A stretch of DNA of 6,177 nucleotides from Chloroflexota bacterium (lineage in GTDB: Bacteria; Chloroflexota; Dehalococcoidia; DSTF01; RBG-16-68-14). Position 1 is the stretch's first letter; each line of letters starts with the position of its first letter. Under the pieces are notes generated by a model. The model had not been told where the DNA came from and did not search any database. It saw only the letters and a program-made list of their open reading frames with translations. A program made the translations under genes and the position numbers. The stretch is from positions 1-6,177 of the forward strand of contig JADFRJ010000146.1 of NCBI GenBank assembly GCA_022561355.1, in the 5' to 3' direction. Below are positions 1 to 4,510 of the stretch, one piece after another.

Positions 1-2
1 TA

Positions 3-48
3 GGCCGGGCTCTTTAGACCCCGGCAAGGAGGGTCTGAAGAGCCTCCC
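3..48. repeat. Compound inverted repeat (tandem or nested hairpins)
   Basis: This non-coding stretch can fold in two mutually exclusive ways. Locally, 4-9 (GCCGGG) pairs with 20-25 (CCCGGC), and 28-32 (GGAGG) pairs with 43-47 (CCTCC); each small hairpin has one mismatched pair (C10/C19 and G33/G42) and two more pairs near the loop. Alternatively, 8-21 pairs with 31-44 over 14 base pairs, with one T/G wobble and a 9-nt loop, and this pairing satisfies all four bases that are mismatched locally. No U-tract follows on either strand, so a simple terminator is doubtful. It looks like a dispersed palindromic extragenic element, but only one copy is visible here. Confidence 0.55.
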
Positions 49-71
49 CTACGAACTATGCGCTACACAAA

Positions 72-116
72 ACTCATCCCGAGCTTGTCGCCCGTCTGCC
101 GCCGCGAGGGATGAGT
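72..116. repeat. Inverted repeat, 9-bp perfect arms
   Basis: ACTCATCCC at 72-80 is the exact reverse complement of GGGATGAGT at 108-116, with a 27-base GC-rich interval. It lies in the non-coding segment downstream of the DinB gene, between two other inverted repeats. Function unknown. It could be part of a structured RNA, or the arms of a small degenerate mobile repeat. Confidence 0.4.
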
Positions 117-133
117 ACACTTCCACTCTGCGG

Positions 134-151
134 GACAGGCTTCAGCCTGTC
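134..151. repeat. Perfect palindromic hairpin just after the DinB gene
   Basis: GACAGGC (134-140), TTCA loop, GCCTGTC (145-151) is a perfect 7-bp stem, extendable by a T-A pair. An overlapping alternative pairs GCTTC (139-143) with GAAGC (152-156). On the minus strand it begins 12 nt beyond the DinB stop codon, which suits a 3'-end stabiliser or terminator-like structure, but no U-run follows. The motif resembles short palindromes often scattered through environmental genomes; this is recollection and was not checked. Confidence 0.5.
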
Positions 152-163
152 GAAGCGGTCGCG

Positions 164-694
164 CTAGGCCATCGTGCTGGGCAGGCCCTGGAGGCCGCGC
201 ATGATGCAGATTTCGCCGAAGTGCGTGTGGCCGTGCGTCAGGCACGACCGCGATAGGGCCTGAGCCGCAGAAAGCTCGCCGAACGGCCTGAGCGTCCGCA
301 CGCGATCGAGCTCAACTTCGTCGATGTTGGCGAGGTAGGCGTCGCTGGCTTCCCAGACCGCCTGTTGGTACACCATCCACTCGTCCATGGCAGGCAGCCG
401 CATCGCGTGCGCGTCCTCCGTCGACATGCCCGTACCCTGCGCGATCTTGTCGAGACCGAAGTTCTCGTGGAAGCCGCCCTCGATCCAGACGGTTGGTTTG
501 CGGTCCTGCAGCACGAACTGGACCACGTTGTCCTCCGTGCGGACGTAGTGCCAGAGCGTATTGCCGATGTGGTTGAGCTTGGTGTCGGGCGGCAGCCAGT
601 GGAGCTGGTCAGGCGTGAGGTCCTTCACCGCCTGATCGATCATCGCGTGCTGGCCGCGTAATCCGTCGCGTATGAACTCGCTAACTGTGCTCAC
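164..694 (-). CDS. DinB-family (DinB/YfiT superfamily) putative metalloenzyme
   Basis: A 176-residue protein with the features of the DinB/YfiT four-helix-bundle superfamily. An amphipathic first helix with the segment LRGQHAMIDQAV is followed by TPDQLHWLPP, then a helix carrying GNTLWHYVRTED (His49), and a C-terminal helix with HGHTHFGEICIMRG (His154, His156, His158). In this fold one His of the second helix plus an H-x3-H pair in the last helix usually bind a divalent metal, so His49, His154 and His158 are the likely ligands. Many relatives are thiol-dependent transferases or hydrolases, but no substrate can be assigned here. The GTG at 694 is preferred because AAAGGA lies 10 nt upstream (705-710); an upstream GTG at 742 in the same frame would add 16 residues unlike the family and has a weaker ribosome site. 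It lies 59 nt after the methyltransferase-reductase gene with no visible promoter, so co-transcription is likely. Confidence 0.85.
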   Translation of the reverse strand: MSTVSEFIRDGLRGQHAMIDQAVKDLTPDQLHWLPPDTKLNHIGNTLWHYVRTEDNVVQFVLQDRKPTVWIEGGFHENFGLDKIAQGTGMSTEDAHAMRLPAMDEWMVYQQAVWEASDAYLANIDEVELDRVRTLRPFGELSAAQALSRSCLTHGHTHFGEICIMRGLQGLPSTMA

Positions 695-753
695 GTTGGG
701 CGTGTCCTTTCCGTAGTAGGGGAGCGTGCCACAGAGTAGCACAGGTAGCGATG

Positions 754-2601
754 CTAAGCTTCCGCCTTGATCTGCTCGACGAGCTCCGCGGCCACGTCGT
801 AGCGGCCGAACGCTGGGATCAGGTAGATGCCCTGGATGCCGCCTCGCGCCGCCTGTACGGTCTCACGCGCGATGGCGGCGCCCTCCTCCAGGCCGTGCTC
901 TCCGGCCTCTTTCATGCGGTCGCGGATCGATTCGGGGATCACCACGCCGGGCAGCTCGTTGTGGATGAACTCGGCGTGGCGCTGGCTGTGGAGCGGCAGG
1001 ACGCCGATCAGGATCGGCACCTTGAAGCGCGCCGCCTTCGTCAGGAAGCGTTCCAGCGCCTCGACGTCATAGATAGCCTGCGTCATCACGAAGTCGGCCC
1101 CGGCCTCGACCTTGCGCCGGAGCAGCTTGATCTCGGCCTCCAGCGAGGCGGCGGTCGGGTTCGCGGCGGCGCCGGAGAAGAACGAGGTCGGTTGCGCCAT
1201 CGCGCTGCCCGCGAAGTCGATGCCCTCGTTGAGGCCCTTGAGGATGCGCAGCAGCCCCACGGGCGTGACGTCCCACACGCCGACGGCCTTCGCGTAGCCC
1301 GACCCGGAGGGGGCGTCGCCGCGCAGGCACAGCACGTTCCGGGTTCCCAGGACGTGCGCGCCGATCAGGTCGGCCTGGAGCGCGAGCAGATTGCGGTCTC
1401 GCGTCGTGACGTGCACCACCGGCTCGATGCCCAACTGCTGCCGCAGCAGCACGGCGAGCGCGAACGCGCTCATGCGGACGCGCGCCATCGGGCTGTCCGC
1501 GACGTTGACGGCGTCGACGCCGGCCAGGCGCAGCTTGGCGGCGCCCTGCAAGGCGCGGCGCGGGTTGAGGCCGCGTGGGGGGTCGACCTCGGCGGTCACG
1601 ACGAAGCGCCCGGCGGCCAGCTTCTCGCGCAGCGTGATGTCGTCTGGCTCCAGCTCCGGCGGCAGCTCGAGGTCGATCGCCACATCCGCTGTAGGCGTCT
1701 CGACTACTGCGCCGTCCTTCGGTCCGTGCAGCGCACCGTGCATCGCGGAGATGTGCTCGGGCGTCGTCCCACAGCAGCCGCCGATGACGACAGCGCCCGC
1801 TGCTACCAGCCGTGAGGTGTACTCCGCGAAGGCTCCGGGGGTGACCGGATAGGAGACCTCCCGCTCTACTACGCGCGGATGGCCGGCGTTCGGCTGGACG
1901 GAGAGCTTCACTTTGCTGGCCCGCGACATCTCTTCGAGGATGTCCAGCGCGGCCTGGGGCCCCGGCATGCAGTTGACGCCGACGACGTCAGCGCCGGCGT
2001 TCCTCAGCTCTCGCGCGACCGCAGCGGGCTCCTCGCCCATCCACGTGCGGCCGTCGCGCTGGAACGTCACCTGCGCGATCAGCGGAATGTCCTTCTGCAC
2101 CTCACGGACCGCTTCTACCGCCTGCCGCGCTTCCGCGAGGGAGGGGAACGTCTCCAGCATGATCAGGTCGACGCCGCTGTCGATGAGCACCTGCGTCTGC
2201 TCGGCGAACGCCTTGTGCGCCTGCTTCAGCGTGACGTCGCCGCCGGAGGCCAGCCCAACGCCGACCGGCCCAACCGCGCCCGCGATGAAGGCATGAAGGC
2301 CGCGGTCGCGCGTCGCTTCGCGCGCTATGGCGACGCCGGCCGCGTTGATCTCAGCGGCCTGCTTGGCGAGGTCGAACGAACGCAGCCGCAGCCGGTTCGC
2401 GCCGAACGTGTTCGTCTCGATGATCTCGGCGCCGGCGGTCAAGTATTCGGTATGCACAGCTTGGACGAGCTGCGGGTTCGAGAGGTTCTGCTCGTCGAGG
2501 CAGACTGAAGCAGGGACGCCCCGGTCTCTCAGGGCCGTCCCCATCGCGCCGTCGGACAGGAGAACGCGGCGTTCCAGCGCATCGAAAAATGGGTGTGCCA
2601 T
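754..2601 (-). CDS. Bifunctional homocysteine S-methyltransferase / 5,10-methylenetetrahydrofolate reductase
   Basis: A 615-residue cytoplasmic fusion enzyme of the YitJ type. Residues about 1-295 are a Zn-dependent homocysteine S-methyltransferase barrel: SDGAMGT (16-22), ETNTFGAN (62-69), GVNCMP with Cys211, and GGCCGTTPEH with Cys276 and Cys277, the three expected zinc ligands. After a linker of about 30 residues rich in Pro, Glu and Asp, residues about 325-615 form a MetF-type flavin barrel: TAEVDPPRG (Glu338, matching the catalytic Glu of MetF), LRGDAPSGSG (Asp429, near FAD) and MTQAIYD (Gln508). The reductase makes 5-methyl-THF from methylene-THF. The N-terminal half methylates homocysteine to methionine; its true methyl donor (S-methylmethionine, betaine, methyl-THF or other) cannot be read from sequence. 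The length fits the fused family and no key residue is missing. The ATG at 2601 has AAGG 8 nt upstream and a TATAAT box close by. The DinB gene follows after 59 nt. Confidence 0.95.
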   Translation of the reverse strand: MAHPFFDALERRVLLSDGAMGTALRDRGVPASVCLDEQNLSNPQLVQAVHTEYLTAGAEIIETNTFGANRLRLRSFDLAKQAAEINAAGVAIAREATRDRGLHAFIAGAVGPVGVGLASGGDVTLKQAHKAFAEQTQVLIDSGVDLIMLETFPSLAEARQAVEAVREVQKDIPLIAQVTFQRDGRTWMGEEPAAVARELRNAGADVVGVNCMPGPQAALDILEEMSRASKVKLSVQPNAGHPRVVEREVSYPVTPGAFAEYTSRLVAAGAVVIGGCCGTTPEHISAMHGALHGPKDGAVVETPTADVAIDLELPPELEPDDITLREKLAAGRFVVTAEVDPPRGLNPRRALQGAAKLRLAGVDAVNVADSPMARVRMSAFALAVLLRQQLGIEPVVHVTTRDRNLLALQADLIGAHVLGTRNVLCLRGDAPSGSGYAKAVGVWDVTPVGLLRILKGLNEGIDFAGSAMAQPTSFFSGAAANPTAASLEAEIKLLRRKVEAGADFVMTQAIYDVEALERFLTKAARFKVPILIGVLPLHSQRHAEFIHNELPGVVIPESIRDRMKEAGEHGLEEGAAIARETVQAARGGIQGIYLIPAFGRYDVAAELVEQIKAEA

Positions 2602-2627
2602 ATCAGTCGCCTTGATCGCGAATTATA
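2602..2627 (-). promoter_or_regulatory. Promoter -10 box and short leader of the methyltransferase-reductase gene
   Basis: A consensus TATAAT lies on the minus strand at 2627-2622. Transcription would begin near 2615, giving a leader of about 14 nt that contains AAGG (2613-2610), 8 nt before the ATG at 2601. The best-spaced -35 hexamer (GAGGAA, 2650-2645) is poor and falls inside an inverted repeat, so an activator may be needed. A leader this short leaves no room for a SAM or cobalamin riboswitch. Confidence 0.6.
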
Positions 2628-2644
2628 CCCCAGGTCTGGTGTAG

Positions 2645-2671
2645 TTCCTCTAGGGGAATGCCCTAAGGGAA
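2645..2671. promoter_or_regulatory. Inverted repeat over the -35 region, possible operator
   Basis: Two 11-base arms (2645-2655 and 2661-2671) flank a 5-base centre. The inner TAGGG/CCCTA and outer TTCC/GGAA segments pair perfectly; between them there is one mismatch and one wobble. It covers the position of the -35 element of the methyltransferase-reductase promoter and lies 20 nt beyond the EVE gene stop. It could be an operator for the downstream gene or a hairpin at the end of the EVE transcript. No U-tract follows on the minus strand, which favours an operator. Confidence 0.4.
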
Positions 2672-2691
2672 GTGCGCGATTTCGAAGCTAA

Positions 2692-3189
2692 CTACGCCTT
2701 GGCCTTTGCCGGCCGAGCCTTCGCATGGCTCTTGGCGCGAGGCTTTGACTTCTTCCGATCCTTCATCGCCTTCTCGAGCAGGTTGTAGTCGAACTCGGAG
2801 ATCTTGTGCAGGTTGCCCTGGAAGTGCATCGCCCAACTCTTCGTCTCGCCCTTCTTCGTGAACTCCAGCAGGGGCACGAAGTCGGGGACGTAGAGCATCT
2901 GGTCCTCGTCGAGGATGATGTCGGCCTTGGTCTTGACGCGATACGGGTAGTCCTCCTCAGGCTTCTTCTCGCTCGTGAAGAGCTTGGAGTGATCCTCGAA
3001 CGAATCCGATTTCACCGTGGCGATGCCGCCGAACATCTTGATGCCGGTGAGGTAGAAGACGAGCTTGTCGCCTGGCTCCATCTCGCCGCTCGCCTTGCGG
3101 CGCGTGCTCTTGAAGCCGAAAAGATCGAATCCACGGTCGATCGCGACCTGGAAGTTGTCCGGGGAGCCGACGACGATCCAGTATGTCAT
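2692..3189 (-). CDS. EVE domain-containing protein (PUA/YTH-like fold) with basic tail
   Basis: A 165-residue protein starting MTYWIVVGSPDNF, the typical opening strand of EVE domains. FDLFGFK (21-27), PGDKLVFYLTG (39-49), FGGIATVKSDSF (53-64) and YPYRVK (81-86) are characteristic of the fold and run through residue 140 or so. EVE domains are related to PUA and YTH domains and are thought to bind modified bases in DNA or RNA; stand-alone members mostly lack a defined role. Residues 144-165 are a separate low-complexity tail rich in Lys, Arg and Ala (starts DRKKSKPRAKSHAK), which probably gives non-specific nucleic-acid binding. The ATG at 3189 is chosen over an upstream in-frame start at 3294 because AAAGGA lies 8 nt before it and the longer frame would read through the terminator hairpin. 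No restriction or methylase gene is adjacent. Confidence 0.9.
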   Translation of the reverse strand: MTYWIVVGSPDNFQVAIDRGFDLFGFKSTRRKASGEMEPGDKLVFYLTGIKMFGGIATVKSDSFEDHSKLFTSEKKPEEDYPYRVKTKADIILDEDQMLYVPDFVPLLEFTKKGETKSWAMHFQGNLHKISEFDYNLLEKAMKDRKKSKPRAKSHAKARPAKAKA

Positions 3190-3261
3190 GTTGCTGTTCC
3201 TTTCGTGCGAGACGAATAATGTAGCAGCGGCTTTAGTCCAGACAGTGTAGCGCAGATACAA

Positions 3262-3291
3262 AGAGATCCGGACGGTACCGTCCGGACCTCT
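3262..3291 (-). terminator. Rho-independent terminator of the HesB/IscA gene
   Basis: On the minus strand the hairpin begins 22 nt after the HesB/IscA stop codon. Its core is the perfect 20-bp palindrome TCCGGACGGTACCGTCCGGA (3267-3286), lengthened by AGAG/TCTCT arms and one G/U pair to a 13-bp stem with a GUAC loop. The last bases of the arm and what follows read TCTCTTTGTAT, a moderately U-rich end. On the plus strand the outer arm has an A/C mismatch and lacks a U-tract, so the minus orientation is favoured. It insulates the EVE gene from the Fe-S transcript. Confidence 0.75.
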
Positions 3292-3313
3292 CAATGTCTA
3301 ATCTAGCGCTGGT

Positions 3314-3712
3314 CTAGCAGCAGGCTTTGGCTGAGTCCTTACCAGAGCTGTCCGCAGTGTCGAAGCTGGAGCCGCATGCGCAGCTCTTGACGGCGTTGGG
3401 GTTGAAGATCGTGAAGCCGCTCTTCATGATGTCCTCGACGTAGTCGATCTCCGCGCCCTTCAGCAGGGGAGCGCTCTCTGGGTCGACGAACAGGCGAACG
3501 CCTCCCTGTTCGATCACCAGGTCGTCCTCTTCCCGTTCCTGGGCCAGCGCCATGCCGTACTGATAGCCGGAGCAGCCGCCGCCCGCAACGAAGACGCGCA
3601 GCGCGCCCTGTTCGGCGTCCTTCTCCTTGAGCAGGCTCTTCACCTTGGCGGCGGCGTTCTCCGTGATAGTCAGCATGTCGGTCGTCACGTCGGTCGTCAC
3701 GTCGGTCGTCAT
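3314..3712 (-). CDS. HesB/IscA/ErpA-type iron-sulfur cluster carrier
   Basis: A 132-residue A-type Fe-S carrier. The core LTITENAAAKVKSLL (from residue 14) leads to GGGCSGYQYG with Cys47, and near the end FNPNAVKSCACGSSF gives Cys111 and Cys113. Together they form the C-x(n)-C-x-C triad that binds a [2Fe-2S] or [4Fe-4S] cluster for delivery to apoproteins. VDPESAPLLKGAEIDYVE (76-93) is also typical. Two oddities: the N-terminus is a threefold TTD repeat (MTTDVTTDVTTDM) from a 12-bp DNA repeat, and the protein ends DSAKACC, an extra Cys pair outside the family core. The ATG at 3712 is supported by AGGA 8 nt upstream (3721-3724). It lies 62 nt downstream of the SufR-like regulator gene, has its own promoter and operator-like palindrome, and ends in a strong hairpin. 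IscA, SufA or ErpA subtype cannot be separated with confidence. Confidence 0.95.
   Translation of the reverse strand: MTTDVTTDVTTDMLTITENAAAKVKSLLKEKDAEQGALRVFVAGGGCSGYQYGMALAQEREEDDLVIEQGGVRLFVDPESAPLLKGAEIDYVEDIMKSGFTIFNPNAVKSCACGSSFDTADSSGKDSAKACC
3677..3712 (-). repeat. Three 12-bp tandem repeats at the start of the HesB/IscA gene
   Basis: On the plus strand the unit GTCGGTCGTCAC occurs at 3677-3688 and 3689-3700, and with one change (GTCGGTCGTCAT) at 3701-3712. On the coding strand each unit begins with ATG or GTG and encodes (M/V)TTD, so ATG, GTG, GTG and then ATG of the native core (3676) are all in frame as possible start codons. Confidence 0.9.
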
Positions 3713-3741
3713 GTTGGTGCTCCTCTCAGAATTTGTAATCT

Positions 3742-3763
3742 AACGCTGTATTTATACAGCGTT
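3742..3763. promoter_or_regulatory. Perfect inverted repeat, probable operator for the HesB/IscA gene
   Basis: AACGCTGTAT (3742-3751) and ATACAGCGTT (3754-3763) are exact reverse complements separated by TT. The repeat lies 11 nt past the regulator stop and about 30 nt before the HesB/IscA start, roughly +5 to +26 of the predicted transcript. A dimeric winged-helix repressor such as the adjacent SufR-like protein is the obvious candidate ligand. In RNA it would also form a 9-10 bp hairpin. A second TATAAA-like -10 box lies inside it (3756-3751). Confidence 0.65.
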
Positions 3764-3768
3764 TGCTT

Positions 3769-3801
3769 ACTATACTATACCACAGTCGTTCGAGATGACA
3801 A
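3769..3801 (-). promoter_or_regulatory. Promoter of the HesB/IscA gene inside the regulator 3' end
   Basis: On the minus strand TTGTCA (3801-3796, five of six consensus bases) is followed after 16 bp by TATAGT (3779-3774, five of six); a second TATAGT overlaps by one base at 3774-3769. The expected start is near 3767, giving a leader of about 55 nt that contains the palindrome and a good ribosome site. The promoter overlaps the last codons of the regulator gene. Confidence 0.55.
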
Positions 3802-4449
3802 CCTGCCATCTGTCCCGATTTCCTTTACTCGATACGCGCAGTATCCCTCGAGTCCCACGGAGCCAGGCTCTACATAGGTAACGTCGGCGTCCAGCAACGT
3901 CGAGAGCAGGCGCTGGTCGTGCGCGCACATCTGACCGTTGCCATCAGCCACTCGAGGACAGGGGCAGCCGTGGCCGAGCAGCAGGTAGCCGTCGTCGGAC
4001 TCCTCCACGTCGAAGACGATGCCTTCTTCCGCCAGCGCCTCCGTCGTAGCTCGCATCCGCTCTGACAGCGAGGAGCCGTGGATGCGCGGAGCGATCCGCT
4101 GCGCCAGCCGCTGGGCCATCTTCTCGAAGACCAGTTCTGCGAGCTGCGGGCCGTTGCAGTCGGCGGTCTCATTCGCCTCGAGCGCCACGATCTCGTCGAT
4201 CAGCCGGTTCGTGATGCGGACGTAGTGCTTGGGAAATTGGTCCTCGCCGGCCTCGCTAATAGAGAACAGGTAGTGGGGCCGGCCCGTTCGCCGCCGCACC
4301 TGCGCGACGTCCACGTGCCCGTCCCGCGCGAGGATGTCGAGATGCCGCCGGACCGTGGCCGGCGCGAGCCCCAACTGCTCAGTTAGGTCGTTGACGGTCG
4401 CTTTGCGGCGGCGGAGGATACCGAGGATCGTTTGGCGGGTGGTTTCCAT
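3775..4449 (-). CDS. SufR-like winged-helix regulator with C-terminal Fe-S cysteine cluster
   Basis: A 224-residue ArsR/DeoR-like transcription factor. Residues 1-65 are a winged helix: METTRQTILGILRRR, then KATVNDLTEQLGLAPATVRRHLDIL (helix-turn-helix about 17-40) and a wing RRRTGRPHYLFSI (52-64), followed by EAGEDQFPKHY as in SufR relatives. The C-terminal half has GHGCPCPRV (Cys162, Cys164), GQMCAHDQRLL (Cys175) and GYCAYRV (Cys204), the expected layout of a 4Fe-4S-binding SufR-type sensor; Cys98 is a further cysteine. SufR proteins repress Fe-S assembly genes when they hold a cluster. The neighbours support this: an A-type carrier downstream, a cysteine desulfurase nearby, and inverted repeats at both the carrier promoter and its own. 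The ATG at 4449 has GAGGT 12 nt upstream, a slightly long spacing. It could sense a different redox signal; the family assignment is firm, the ligand is inferred. Confidence 0.9.
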   Translation of the reverse strand: METTRQTILGILRRRKATVNDLTEQLGLAPATVRRHLDILARDGHVDVAQVRRRTGRPHYLFSISEAGEDQFPKHYVRITNRLIDEIVALEANETADCNGPQLAELVFEKMAQRLAQRIAPRIHGSSLSERMRATTEALAEEGIVFDVEESDDGYLLLGHGCPCPRVADGNGQMCAHDQRLLSTLLDADVTYVEPGSVGLEGYCAYRVKEIGTDGRLSSRTTVV

Positions 4450-4473
4450 TGGGTAGGACGCACCTCATTGCGT

Positions 4474-4489
4474 CGCTTTCAGTATAGCG
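4474..4489. promoter_or_regulatory. -10 box and operator-like repeat of the regulator gene
   Basis: The minus strand carries TATACT (4486-4481), a good -10 box, about 31 nt before the regulator ATG. It is enclosed by CGCT and AGCG arms, reading CGCT-N8-AGCG over 4489-4474. The palindrome before the HesB/IscA gene contains CGCT-N10-AGCG, so the two sites share arms but differ by 2 bp in spacing. No convincing -35 box is visible. This fits autoregulation, but the match is short and could be chance. Confidence 0.45.
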
Positions 4490-4510
4490 CAAACGCAGCT
4501 TTTTATGCTT

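Noticed and set aside
63..245. Minus-strand 60-codon frame overlapping the DinB 3' end
   Set aside because: Overlaps the DinB gene in another frame, runs through two inverted repeats, and has a Pro/Arg/His-rich composition with no similarity to a known small protein.
751..1815. Long plus-strand open frame (354 codons)
   Set aside because: It lies opposite the methyltransferase-reductase gene. Its translation is Arg/Asp/Gln-rich without recognisable motifs, as expected for the antisense frame of a GC-rich gene.
1879..2508. Plus-strand open frame of 209 codons
   Set aside because: Also antisense to the methyltransferase domain, whose minus-strand frame has clear family motifs; no motif or ribosome site supports the plus frame.
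2602..2691. SAM or cobalamin riboswitch before the methionine gene
   Set aside because: Only about 14 nt separate the predicted transcription start from the ATG, and the region upstream lacks the multi-helix layout of these riboswitches.
2806..3219. Plus-strand open frame of 137 codons
   Set aside because: Antisense to the EVE gene; composition is that of a shadow frame.
3190..3261. Promoter for the EVE gene
   Set aside because: Hexamers such as TGGACT and CATTAT are visible on the minus strand, but their spacing (11-13 bp) is too short for a convincing promoter. One must exist if the terminator is efficient, but I cannot place it.
3190..3294. N-terminal extension of the EVE protein from an upstream start
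   Set aside because: It would translate through the terminator hairpin. The ATG at 3189 has an ideal AAAGGA site and begins exactly at the family's first strand.
3677..3712. CRISPR-like or microsatellite array
   Set aside because: The three 12-bp units are contiguous, in frame and coding, with no spacers.
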